A stretch of DNA of 13,934 bases, taken from NCBI GenBank assembly GCA_031265345.1, contig JAISCU010000128.1:1-13934 (forward strand), read 5' to 3'. A program made the position numbers and the translations under genes. The notes below the pieces were generated by a model. It was not told where the DNA came from and did not search any database. It saw only the letters and a program-made list of their open reading frames with translations. Positions 1-6,117 of this stretch are shown one piece after another. The first letter of the stretch is position 1; the number at the start of each line of letters is the position of its first letter. Source of the DNA: Bifidobacteriaceae bacterium (GTDB taxonomy: Bacteria > Actinomycetota > Actinomycetes > Actinomycetales > WQXJ01).

Positions 1-201
1 GTCGAGCTGCCCAAAGGACGCGACCCCGACTGGGTGCTCAACCTCCGCGGCGACGGGTTGTGGGAGTTCAGGCCGCCCGCCTGGTACGACCCCGAACGAC
101 AACCACTCACCCACCACCGGCACCGCAAACCCGGAACACAGCCCTGCGCCGAGGACGACGGTGGTCGCCAGCCAAATGGCGACCCGCTGGACGATAGCTG
201 A
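1..201 (+). CDS. C-terminal end of an unidentified protein (possibly HNH endonuclease, DUF222 type)
   Basis: This frame is open from the first base and stops with TGA at 199-201, giving 66 residues. Almost every codon ends in G or C, as in the other genes here, so it is very probably coding. The fragment is rich in Trp, Pro, His and Arg. Its stretch WEFRPPAWYDPERQPL resembles, from memory, the tails of actinobacterial DUF222/HNH endonucleases, which often end in a PP-x3-DP-x-R-x-P pattern. No catalytic residues lie inside the window, so that assignment is only a guess. The start is outside the window. The gene is well separated from the Y RNA/rsr block and need not be related to it. Confidence 0.55.
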   Translation, partial: VELPKGRDPDWVLNLRGDGLWEFRPPAWYDPERQPLTHHRHRKPGTQPCAEDDGGRQPNGDPLDDS

Positions 202-445
202 AGGCAGGCCGGACGGCATCGGCAGTGACACACCCGGCCCCCGGACCCGCGCCCAATTTGAGTCCTGGCCCGGAGCTGTCCTCGCCGCCATTCGCCGTCC
301 ATCTGGTGCGCTCGATCAGTCGTCCGAGGTCTGGGGCGATGCCCGAACTCGACTACGCGGTGGCAATGTCGCTGCACCTGGACCAGGGCCGGGAGCGCCG
401 CTCCAGTTCCCGGGCACATCGCGCGACCCAAGACACCACGCCCAG
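202..445. other. Non-coding stretch upstream of the Y RNA promoter
   Basis: This 244-bp gap lies between the tail of the first gene and the promoter at 446. Short reading frames cross it, but they have no good ribosome binding site, no recognisable motifs and no supporting codon pattern. I see no strong hairpin or tandem repeat in it. Confidence 0.5.
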
Positions 446-474
446 TTGACAGGCCCTGTAACGTGTTATAGAGT
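446..474 (+). promoter_or_regulatory. Strong sigma-70-type promoter of the Y RNA/rsr transcript
   Basis: A perfect -35 box, TTGACA (446-451), is followed after exactly 17 bp by TAGAGT (469-474), which fits the TAnnnT form of the -10 box. The expected transcription start is about 480-481, coinciding with the first base of the 11-bp terminal stem of Y1. This is the best promoter in the window. No comparable promoter is visible between Y1, Y2 and rsr, so it probably drives both RNAs and perhaps the whole rsr cluster. Confidence 0.8.
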
Positions 475-479
475 AGGCA

Positions 480-573
480 GCGTCGCGGGCCGAAGAGCGT
501 TGGTTACCTCACCTCGAAAGTGCCCGGCCCCCTGGGGCCGGATCTCCAGCGCCCATCGCCATGCCCGTGACGC
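480..573 (+). ncRNA. Y1: candidate Ro60-binding Y RNA, minimal form
   Basis: The RNA starts at the predicted transcription start. Its ends pair as a continuous 11-bp stem (480-490 with 563-573, one G-U pair). At the top of the 5' strand is GCCGAAG (489-495), which fits the bacterial Ro-binding consensus as I recall it (GNCGAA, 0-1 nt, G). The 10-mer GCGGGCCGAA (485-494) and the later GGTTACC (502-508) recur in Y2 at 596-605 and 614-620. ATGCCCG on the 3' strand (561-567) recurs at 723-729. The middle can form a short CAC/GTG hairpin with a T-loop-like CUCGAAA loop (510-522) and a very stable GC hairpin (524-541). I find no D arm. The identification is inferred from structure and position next to rsr. 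Confidence 0.72.
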
Positions 574-580
574 CTCAAGA

Positions 581-740
581 CCACGAGCATGAAGTGCGGG
601 CCGAACGTGTTTCGGTTACCACTCAGGATGGCGAGGTTGCGGGTTCGAGTCCCGCCGAGGCGCGCCCCCGTGGCGCGGCTCGTAGCTCAACTGGCAGAGC
701 GCGTTACCCCGGACGCAGCAACATGCCCGCACGCTCGTGG
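581..740 (+). ncRNA. yrlA: Y2: YrlA-type Y RNA with a circularly permuted tRNA-like module
   Basis: Terminal stem: 581-588 pairs with 733-740 (8 bp) and 594-601 with 725-732 (8 bp), with bulge ATGAA (589-593). The Ro-motif-like GCCGAACG lies at 600-607, and 607-611 pairs with 720-724. Inside is a tRNA core in permuted order. An anticodon-stem equivalent pairs 626-633 with 702-708 (A628 bulged). A five-base variable loop AGGTT follows (634-638). The T arm has a perfect 5-bp stem (639-643/651-655) and loop TTCGAGT. An acceptor-like stem pairs 656-659 with 679-682 and 661-666 with 672-677 around one G-G mismatch, and is capped by a 5-nt loop. The D arm pairs 685-688 with 697-700 and carries T8/A14 and G18G19 equivalents. 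T arm before D arm on a closed acceptor is the known design of YrlA RNAs, which bind Ro60 (Rsr) and mimic tRNA. Confidence 0.88.
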
Positions 741-742
741 CC

Positions 743-759
743 CTGAGGGAACTCCTCAG
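743..759 (+). terminator. Small hairpin between Y2 and the rsr ribosome binding site
   Basis: CTGAGG (743-748) pairs perfectly with CCTCAG (754-759) around a 5-nt loop, 2 nt after the end of Y2. No U tract follows, so it is not a classical terminator. It may mark the 3' end of Y2, or attenuate or process the transcript before the rsr ribosome binding site (GAAAGGA, 761-767). Confidence 0.35.
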
Positions 760-774
760 CGAAAGGACCGGACA

Positions 775-2487
775 ATGGGCGCCACAGATCCCTTGACGCG
801 GGTACGCAGTCGTCTCACGGCGCAGCGCCGCAGGGCGCGGGCCGACCAGACGCCGAACAGCGCGGGCGGCTTCATCTTCCAGGTCGATGACATGACGCGG
901 CTGAGCCGCTTCTTGACGCTCGGCACCGAGGGCGGAACCTATTACGCCACCGAGAACGAATTGACCAAGGACAACGCCGATGTGGTGCTGCGCCTCGCCC
1001 AGAGCGATCCGACCGCAGTGGTAGATCAAATCGTGACCATCTCGCAGGCGGGACGCGCGCCCAAGCAGAACCCGGCGTTGTTCGCGCTGGCGGCGGTCGC
1101 GGGCCTGGCAGACGAGCCCGGACGCGCCTACGCGCTGAGCCACCTCTCACAGGTGGCCCGCACCGGCACGCACCTGGCCCTGTTCGCGTCCTACGTGCAG
1201 CAGTTCCGCGGCTGGGGTCGCGGTTTGCGTCGGGCCGTCGGCGGCTGGTACCTCGACAAGACCCCGGACGCGTTGGCGTACCAAGTCCTGAAATACCGGA
1301 ACCGCGACGGCTGGACCCACCGGGACCTGCTCCGCAAGGCTCACCCCGTCACCGACAACCCGGAGCTGAAGAGGCTGTTCGATTACGTGGCTCACCGGGC
1401 CAACGCCCCCGACCACGCCACCGACCACGCCACCGACCAGACCTCCGACCAAACCACCGCGAACAGGTTCGAGGACCTGCCCGGACTGGTCGGGGCGTTC
1501 GAGGCGGCGAGGACCGCCAGCGCCGACCAACTGGTCAAGTTGATCGAACGCCACCCGCTGTCCTGGGAGATGCTGCCCGATGCCGCCCTGAAGGAGCCGC
1601 AGGTCTGGGAGGCGCTGGTCGACAAGGGAATGCCGATCACCGCCCTGATGCGCCAACTGCCGCGCCTGACCCGCCTGGGCGTGCTGACCGGCGAGCGGCG
1701 CGCCGCAGTCGCGAAGCGCCTGGCCGACCCGGCTGTCCTCACCAAGGGAAGGGTCCATCCGATCTCAGTGCTGGTCGCTCTGCGGACGTACGCCTCCGGC
1801 CACGGCGCCCGCGGCCAAGGCGCCTGGGAGCCGTTGGCCCAGATCGTGGACGCTTTAGACGCGGGGTTCTACGCTGCGTTCCAAGCGGTCGAGCCGACCG
1901 GGAAGCGCACCCTCCTGGCGCTGGACGTGTCCGGGTCGATGACCATGCCGATCAGCGGGATGCCGTTGACCGCAAGGGAGGCGTCAGCCGCGTTGGCACT
2001 GGTCACGGCCGCCACCGAGGATCGCCACGAAGTGGTCGGGTTCACCGCTGGGCGAGGCGAGCGATCCGGTTGGAACGACTCGGCCATCTCGCGGTTGGCG
2101 ATCAGCCCGCGCCAACGGTTGGACGACGCGATCAAAGCGGTCTCCAATCTGCCGTTCCGCGGCACCGACTGCGCCCTGCCGATGATCTGGGCCGAGCGCG
2201 AGGGCCTGGAGTTCGACACGTTCGTGGTCTACACCGACAACGAGACCTGGGCCGGCACAGTGCACCCGTACCAGGCCTTGCGCGAGTACCGCGAGCGCAC
2301 CGGCATCCCCGCCAAGCTGGCCGTGGTAGCCATGACCTCGACCGGGTTCGCCATCGCCGACCCGGACGATTCCGGCATGCTCGACGTGGCCGGGTTCGAC
2401 GCCGCCGTCCCGAACGTCGTCTCCGACTTCGCCCGCGCGCCGGTGGCCGCCGCCCCGCCCAGGGAAGGCCGAGCGGAGACGCCATGA
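775..2487 (+). CDS. rsr: Rsr, bacterial Ro60 ortholog (TROVE and vWA domains)
   Basis: This 570-residue protein is a ring-shaped RNA chaperone; family members bind Y RNA on the outer ring surface and misfolded or single-stranded RNA in the central hole, and in Deinococcus work with PNPase. The start is ATG at 775, preceded by GAAAGGA at good spacing. The frame stays open upstream to 589, but that part runs through Y2 and is not coding. The N-terminal TROVE part begins about residue 30 (GGFIFQVDDMTRLSRFLTLG, typical of Ro60) and continues as alpha-helical repeats to about residue 370. The C-terminal von Willebrand A domain has an intact MIDAS: DVSGS from D384, GTD at 463-465, and D488 in YTDNE. 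Length is close to the usual 530-540 plus an insert: four 12-bp repeats encode DHAT-like units at residues 213-228. It ends in an ATGA overlap with the next gene. Confidence 0.96.
   Translation: MGATDPLTRVRSRLTAQRRRARADQTPNSAGGFIFQVDDMTRLSRFLTLGTEGGTYYATENELTKDNADVVLRLAQSDPTAVVDQIVTISQAGRAPKQNPALFALAAVAGLADEPGRAYALSHLSQVARTGTHLALFASYVQQFRGWGRGLRRAVGGWYLDKTPDALAYQVLKYRNRDGWTHRDLLRKAHPVTDNPELKRLFDYVAHRANAPDHATDHATDQTSDQTTANRFEDLPGLVGAFEAARTASADQLVKLIERHPLSWEMLPDAALKEPQVWEALVDKGMPITALMRQLPRLTRLGVLTGERRAAVAKRLADPAVLTKGRVHPISVLVALRTYASGHGARGQGAWEPLAQIVDALDAGFYAAFQAVEPTGKRTLLALDVSGSMTMPISGMPLTAREASAALALVTAATEDRHEVVGFTAGRGERSGWNDSAISRLAISPRQRLDDAIKAVSNLPFRGTDCALPMIWAEREGLEFDTFVVYTDNETWAGTVHPYQALREYRERTGIPAKLAVVAMTSTGFAIADPDDSGMLDVAGFDAAVPNVVSDFARAPVAAAPPREGRAETP
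1411..1458 (+). repeat. Four 12-bp tandem repeats inside rsr (DHAT/DQTS units)
   Basis: GACCACGCCACC occurs twice (1411-1434), followed by two diverged copies, GACCAGACCTCC and GACCAAACCACC. The repeat is in frame and encodes DHATDHATDQTSDQTT, a polar linker within the TROVE ring. It is a likely site of slippage-driven length change. Confidence 0.85.
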
Positions 2488-2849
2488 CCCGACCCGGCGG
2501 CATCGTGCAGGGGGCTATTGGTAACCCCTTACACGATGCCGCCGACCCGGGCAGGCGCGAAACCACAGGTCGCGCCGGGGGCGGCCAGGGCGGCTCGGGC
2601 AACTCAGGCCGTTCTGGCGGGTCAAGCGGCCGGAACGGAGGCGCCAGCGACATCCGCGTCCAGCAGGCGCGGGAGCACCAGGACGCGGCCGACGAGGCCA
2701 GGCGACTCGCCGCCAGCCACTTGGCGCAGCGCGATCACCTGGTGCGTCTCCTCTACCGAGAGGGCGGCTGGTCGTATTCGCGCCTGGCCCGCGCCTTGGA
2801 TCTGACGCCGGAACTGATAGCCAAGATCATCCGCCCGCAGGTCCGCTGA
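2484..2849 (+). CDS. Small Gly-rich protein with C-terminal helix-turn-helix
   Basis: The predicted protein has 121 residues. ATG at 2484 overlaps the rsr stop as ATGA, the classic mark of translational coupling. Residues 25-55 are a flexible Gly/Ser/Asn/Arg linker. Residues 58-92 form a charged, probably helical segment. Residues 95-120 (GWSYSRLARALDLTPELIAK and following) look like a helix-turn-helix of the sigma-region-4 or Trp-repressor kind, so nucleic-acid binding is likely. The first 20 codons overlap a long hairpin (2495-2544), which might mean the real start is later (a GTG at 2505 is in frame, with no later ATG). I do not recognise a named family. Coupling to rsr suggests a role in the Ro/Y RNA system or its control, which is inference. 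Confidence 0.75.
   Translation: MTRPGGIVQGAIGNPLHDAADPGRRETTGRAGGGQGGSGNSGRSGGSSGRNGGASDIRVQQAREHQDAADEARRLAASHLAQRDHLVRLLYREGGWSYSRLARALDLTPELIAKIIRPQVR
2495..2544 (+). repeat. Long hairpin at the rsr/HTH gene junction
   Basis: CGGCGGCATCGTG (2495-2507) and CACGATGCCGCCG (2532-2544) are perfect 13-bp inverted complements. After a C/A mismatch the stem continues with A-T, G-T and four G-C pairs (2511-2514 with 2525-2528), leaving a 10-nt loop. In RNA this is about a 19-bp imperfect hairpin starting 8 nt after the rsr stop codon. It could act as a processing or decay barrier, an attenuator, or a structure limiting translation of the HTH gene. Confidence 0.8.
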
Positions 2850-2874
2850 CCGCGCGCGCAACCTAGGAGGAGCC

Positions 2875-3081
2875 ATGAGAATCACAGTCACAATCGACGA
2901 TGCCCTGATGGACCAAGCCAGCGAACTGACCGGGCTCCAAGAGCCAGCGGCACTGATCCGGCGGGCCGTCGAAACTCTGGTCCGGCTCGAAGCGGGCAAG
3001 CGCCTGGCGGCGTTGGGCGGCACCGACCCGGATGCCGATGCCGTCCGGGCGGGCAGGCAGGAGCGTGGCCCGGCGCGTTAG
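2875..3081 (+). CDS. VapB-like antitoxin (DUF2191 type), no toxin beside it
   Basis: A 68-residue protein with an AGGAGG ribosome binding site (2864-2869) ahead of ATG 2875. Residues 1-8, MRITVTID, form the short beta strand typical of ribbon-helix-helix/VapB DNA-binding antitoxins, followed by a helix containing ALIRRAVETLVRLEA. The C-terminal RLAALGGTDPDAD matches the tail of DUF2191 antitoxins, which normally contacts a PIN-domain VapC RNase. No PIN-domain gene follows: the next gene, 8 bp downstream, is a DUF2804 protein. It is therefore an orphan antitoxin or a transcription factor recruited to this cluster. The family call is from memory of its sequence pattern. Confidence 0.8.
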   Translation: MRITVTIDDALMDQASELTGLQEPAALIRRAVETLVRLEAGKRLAALGGTDPDADAVRAGRQERGPAR

Positions 3082-3089
3082 CATGGGAC

Positions 3090-4097
3090 ATGATCAACGC
3101 TGATTCATTGGTCGAATCCGGCCGGCGCCATTACGGCCGCTTCGCCTCCACCCCCCTCGCCAACCCGATCGAGGCCTACCCGCGCCAGTGGCGCGCCTGG
3201 GCCGACTGGCGCACCAAAGAGTGGGCAGGGTTCACCCTGACCCATCCGGAGTTGTTCAGTTCGATGATCCTCCAAGACGCGAAGTACCTGGCCAGTTCGG
3301 AGATCTATGTCTACGACTGGGCCAGCGGCGACCTCGCCCAGCACGCCACCAACGCCGCGGGCGGCTCGCTCGGCCTGCCGCAAGACCTGCTTCACTCGAC
3401 GGTGGCGATCCACACCAGCGGCTACCGGATCGCCTACAACTTCGAGCCCGCGCGCGTCCGCGTCATGGTCCGGATCGAGCCGGAGGACGAGGTGCCGGGG
3501 ATCAACGCCAATCTGACCTTGGACGCCGCGCACGCCTCGCCGCCGCTGGTGGTCTCCGCCAAACTGCCGGGCGGGCGGCACGCGACCATGTACACGAACA
3601 AGATCATTTTCCCGGCCTCGGGCGTGATCGAGGTCGGGGGGCGCCGCTACGAGTTCGACCCCTCCCGCGATTTCGCCATCCTCGACGAGCACAAGTCACG
3701 CCTGCCCTACCGCACCGAATGGACTTGGGGCACTTTCGCCATGCCCGTGCCCGGCGGCTTCCTCGGCGCCAATCTGGCATCCCGCCCGCAGTTCCCGGAC
3801 CAGGAGGAGGAGTCGTGCTTGTGGACCCCCAGAGCCGCCGAGCCCCTCCGCGACATCAGCTTCGAGCCCCTCGGGTCCAGCGAGTTGGCGCCCTGGGCCA
3901 TCCGCTCAGCCGACGGCCGCGTCGATGTGACGTTCACCCCCGAGGGCGCCAAAGGCGTCAACCACCAACTCGGGCTGGCCGCCATCGTCTACCAGCAGCG
4001 CTTCGGGTCCTACGCGGGCACCATCAGGGCGGACGGCGCCGACCATGAGTTCGAGGGCGTCCACGGCGTCCTGGAGCACATGAACGCCCGCATGTGA
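3090..4097 (+). CDS. DUF2804 family protein
   Basis: A 335-residue protein that starts 8 bp after the antitoxin gene and has no strong ribosome binding site, so it may depend on translation from upstream. Length and pattern fit DUF2804, a family of unknown biochemical role with a beta-rich, lipocalin-like or carotenoid-synthase-like fold. Key stretches are the Trp-rich start (WRAWADWRTKEWAGF), FAILDEHKSRLPYRTEWTWG near residue 195, which corresponds to the conserved 'DxxxxxxPYrTxWxW' block of that family, and GGFLGANLAS shortly after. I see no signal peptide or membrane segment. It ends the + strand cluster and converges on the phosphatase gene. No link to Ro60 function is evident beyond co-orientation. 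Confidence 0.8.
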   Translation: MINADSLVESGRRHYGRFASTPLANPIEAYPRQWRAWADWRTKEWAGFTLTHPELFSSMILQDAKYLASSEIYVYDWASGDLAQHATNAAGGSLGLPQDLLHSTVAIHTSGYRIAYNFEPARVRVMVRIEPEDEVPGINANLTLDAAHASPPLVVSAKLPGGRHATMYTNKIIFPASGVIEVGGRRYEFDPSRDFAILDEHKSRLPYRTEWTWGTFAMPVPGGFLGANLASRPQFPDQEEESCLWTPRAAEPLRDISFEPLGSSELAPWAIRSADGRVDVTFTPEGAKGVNHQLGLAAIVYQQRFGSYAGTIRADGADHEFEGVHGVLEHMNARM

Positions 4098-4104
4098 GCG
4101 GTCT

Positions 4105-4131
4105 GCCCGCGTCGATCCGGTGACTGCGGGC
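4105..4131. terminator. Weak bidirectional hairpin between convergent genes
   Basis: GCCCGC (4105-4110) pairs with GCGGGC (4126-4131) across a 15-nt loop in the 40-bp gap between two converging genes. There is no U tract on either side and the loop is large, so this is only a candidate terminator. Confidence 0.3.
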
Positions 4132-4137
4132 CCATGC

Positions 4138-5283
4138 TCAGTCGGGCGCCCAGCGCAGCAACGGGACCTCGACCTCGGCGGCGGTGAGCGAGCCGTGATG
4201 GCCCACCATCGGCGAGCCGGTGGCGGTCCGCGCGTCCAGGACTGTGGCCCGCCCGGCCATCGCCACTATCAAGTCGCCCAGGTAGGGCTCGACCCGCTGG
4301 TCGACCTCGCCGAACAGCCCCGCCGCGACAGCCTCAGCCTTGGTCAGAATCCAGGCGTTGGCGCCCAATCGATGGCGCCAGCGCGAGGCCACGCCCTCCA
4401 CGTCGGCGGTGTAGAGGTGCAGCGCCCGAGGCTCGCCCGCCGCCACCGTGACCCCCTCGTCCAACTCGGGATCGGTGGCCAGGTCCCAGGTCGGCGCGTC
4501 GGTCACGTCGACCATGCCGTGGTCGGCCGTCAACCAGATCTCCCATCGGCGCGGCAGCTCCGCGCTCAAGCGGCGGACGGCCGCGTCCAGCGCCTCGAGC
4601 GCGTCCGCCCACTTCTGCGACTGCCAACCGTCGCCGTGGCCGATCTTGTCGAGAGCACCCCAGTAGACATAGAGCAGCCCGTCAGCGCCACGAGCCGCCT
4701 CGATGGCGGTTTGGGCGATGGCGGCGGCCGCTTTGTCGGACGGATAGAAACGCGCGCCGCGCAACGACGACTGGGTCATGGCCGAATCGGCGAACCTGGC
4801 CTCGCCGACGAACCCGGCCGGACGCCCGATCCAGTCCAACCGCTCGAAGATCGTCGGGTGGGGCTGCCACGCTCGCGGCGCCGTCGGCGTGTCCCATTGG
4901 ATCAGGTTCGCCCGTTTGCCGGTGGCGGGATCACGCAGACTGTATCCTGCCAGCGCCGTGCGCCCAGGGCTGAGCCCCGTGCCGAGGCTGCCCAGCGACG
5001 CCACCGTGGTGGTCGGGAAGCCTGCGAGCAGCTTCGAGCGGGGACGGCTGACCAGGAACGGCGCGTGCCCGGAGCGCGCCACCAGGTTCGCCAGCCCCAA
5101 ACCGTCCACCAACATGAGCACGATGCCGCGCGGCCGGTCCGACAGGCGTCCCGTCTCGGGCCCGCGCCGGTCGGAGCCGTGGGCATCCCAGCCGGAGCCG
5201 TCCTCGTCCGGCAGCTCAATCCCGAGGCGCTCGACGGCGGCAGGCAGGACGGAGGTCAGGCAGCGACCGCGGTAGCGCGGCAT
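4138..5283 (-). CDS. Alkaline phosphatase superfamily protein (nucleotide pyrophosphatase/phosphodiesterase-like)
   Basis: A 381-residue metal-dependent phosphatase or phosphodiesterase. From ATG 5283 the metal ligands and nucleophile appear in family order: D60 in LMLVDGLG, the nucleophile Thr in FPTTTVASLGSLGTG (T91-T93), D212 and H216 in LDKIGHGDG, D254-H255 in LTADHGMVD, and H362/H363 in VGHHGSLT. No signal peptide is visible, so it is probably cytoplasmic like other actinobacterial members. The start is uncertain: in-frame GTG codons at 5289, 5307 and 5325 are alternatives, and 5307 has GGGG at reasonable spacing. The same frame stays open far upstream, but that part lies over other genes and is an artefact of high GC. 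It lies about 50 bp downstream of the DUF5998 gene and is probably co-transcribed. The substrate cannot be told from sequence. Confidence 0.92.
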   Translation of the reverse strand: MPRYRGRCLTSVLPAAVERLGIELPDEDGSGWDAHGSDRRGPETGRLSDRPRGIVLMLVDGLGLANLVARSGHAPFLVSRPRSKLLAGFPTTTVASLGSLGTGLSPGRTALAGYSLRDPATGKRANLIQWDTPTAPRAWQPHPTIFERLDWIGRPAGFVGEARFADSAMTQSSLRGARFYPSDKAAAAIAQTAIEAARGADGLLYVYWGALDKIGHGDGWQSQKWADALEALDAAVRRLSAELPRRWEIWLTADHGMVDVTDAPTWDLATDPELDEGVTVAAGEPRALHLYTADVEGVASRWRHRLGANAWILTKAEAVAAGLFGEVDQRVEPYLGDLIVAMAGRATVLDARTATGSPMVGHHGSLTAAEVEVPLLRWAPD

Positions 5284-5333
5284 CGTCACCCAATCCGGAA
5301 CCGCCACGGGACCGACCCCAGACACGGCCCGGC

Positions 5334-5903
5334 CTAGGCGACCCGGGCGGTGGCGGCGTAGAGCGCCCCGGCGAATTCGACCAGTTTCGCCGCCACGTCC
5401 TCCCCGTTGATGTCCGACATCGCCTGCAGCCCCATGTCCTCGCCCGAGAGCGAACCGGTGTAGCCGTGGTCGGCGGTGCATTCGGGGTCCGGGCACTCCG
5501 CGGGCTCGAAATCGAGGATCTGGTTGCCTCCCCAGCACACCGACAGGCGCACCATTCCGGGCGGGTCGCCGGGCGAGTGCTCGGCCGGGTCGCTGGTGAT
5601 CCGCGTCAGGTTGACCGATTCGATCCGCCTCAGCGCCACCGCCTCGGTGGACGCGGCGACGGCGGCCTGGCTCACCTCGTCGCCCGCGTGATCGTCCACA
5701 TGCGCGGAGATCAAGCGGGTCTCGGTCAGCACCATGACGGTCAGGTGCCGTCCGATGGTGCCGATTCCGAAGGCCACATCGGGGTGCACGTAGAACGCGG
5801 TCGGGGCCTCGCCGGCCAACGCGATGTCCAAAGCGTCGGCCACGATCTGAGGAAAGTAGCCGGTCTGGTCGAGCTCGGCCTGGAGGGCCTGGTCTTGAAG
5901 CAT
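5334..5903 (-). CDS. DUF5998 family protein
   Basis: A 189-residue protein found mainly in Actinobacteria, function unknown. I chose ATG 5903 because GGGAGGA lies 7 nt before it; an in-frame ATG at 5963 has no comparable site. Residues 3-30 (QDQALQAELDQTGYFPQIVA) match the family's N-terminal pattern of an acidic helix followed by 'SGYYPELVADALDxALAGE'. The middle (HLTVMVLTETRLISAHVDDH) is a beta-rich block and the C-terminal half contains two nearby cysteines in PECPDPECTADHGY-like spacing. No signal peptide or membrane segment is present. It is the first gene of the minus-strand pair with the phosphatase and is divergent from the membrane protein gene. Confidence 0.88.
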   Translation of the reverse strand: MLQDQALQAELDQTGYFPQIVADALDIALAGEAPTAFYVHPDVAFGIGTIGRHLTVMVLTETRLISAHVDDHAGDEVSQAAVAASTEAVALRRIESVNLTRITSDPAEHSPGDPPGMVRLSVCWGGNQILDFEPAECPDPECTADHGYTGSLSGEDMGLQAMSDINGEDVAAKLVEFAGALYAATARVA

Positions 5904-6009
5904 GGTTCCATCCTCCCAGATCGCTCCGGCAGAAGCCTTTTGCCCTGTGGACGAGTTCGCCAAGCGCGGCGTCCGCGGCGGGCGGCCAGGCGGTGTTGGC
6001 GGTCGCCTT

Positions 6010-6039
6010 TTGCCTGAGCAGCTGCGGGCGAGTTATGGT
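6010..6039 (+). promoter_or_regulatory. Candidate promoter for the membrane protein gene
   Basis: TTGCCT (6010-6015) and TATGGT (6034-6039) are spaced by 18 bp in the divergent gap between the DUF5998 and membrane protein genes. Each box matches the consensus at 4 of 6 positions. The predicted start near 6046 leaves a leader of about 70 nt. Confidence 0.4.
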
Positions 6040-6117
6040 GCGATCAGGAATCGGCTGGCGGCGACCGTGCGGCCACCGGGTTCCAACGCCATCATCGACG
6101 CCAAGGGGGAAGCGGGA

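Noticed and set aside
161..592. Protein-coding genes in the region before rsr (frames at 161-592 and 225-449)
   Set aside because: No ribosome binding sites or known motifs. One frame runs across the promoter and the Y1 RNA, and composition alone explains the open frames.
639..700. Ordinary tRNA gene(s), suggested by the perfect T arm and D arm
   Set aside because: The arms are in the wrong order. No D/anticodon part precedes the T arm at the right distance, no T arm follows the D arm, and there is no anticodon loop or 3' CCA. The acceptor strands pair with each other through a closed loop, which fits a permuted tRNA-like module.
589..774. N-terminal extension of Rsr
   Set aside because: The frame is open, but this part covers Y2 and is Arg-rich with no Ro60 similarity. 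A good ribosome binding site sits before ATG 775, where family sequence begins soon after.
2875..4097. Complete VapBC toxin-antitoxin pair
   Set aside because: The gene after the antitoxin encodes a 335-residue DUF2804-type protein without PIN-domain acidic residues, so it is not a VapC.
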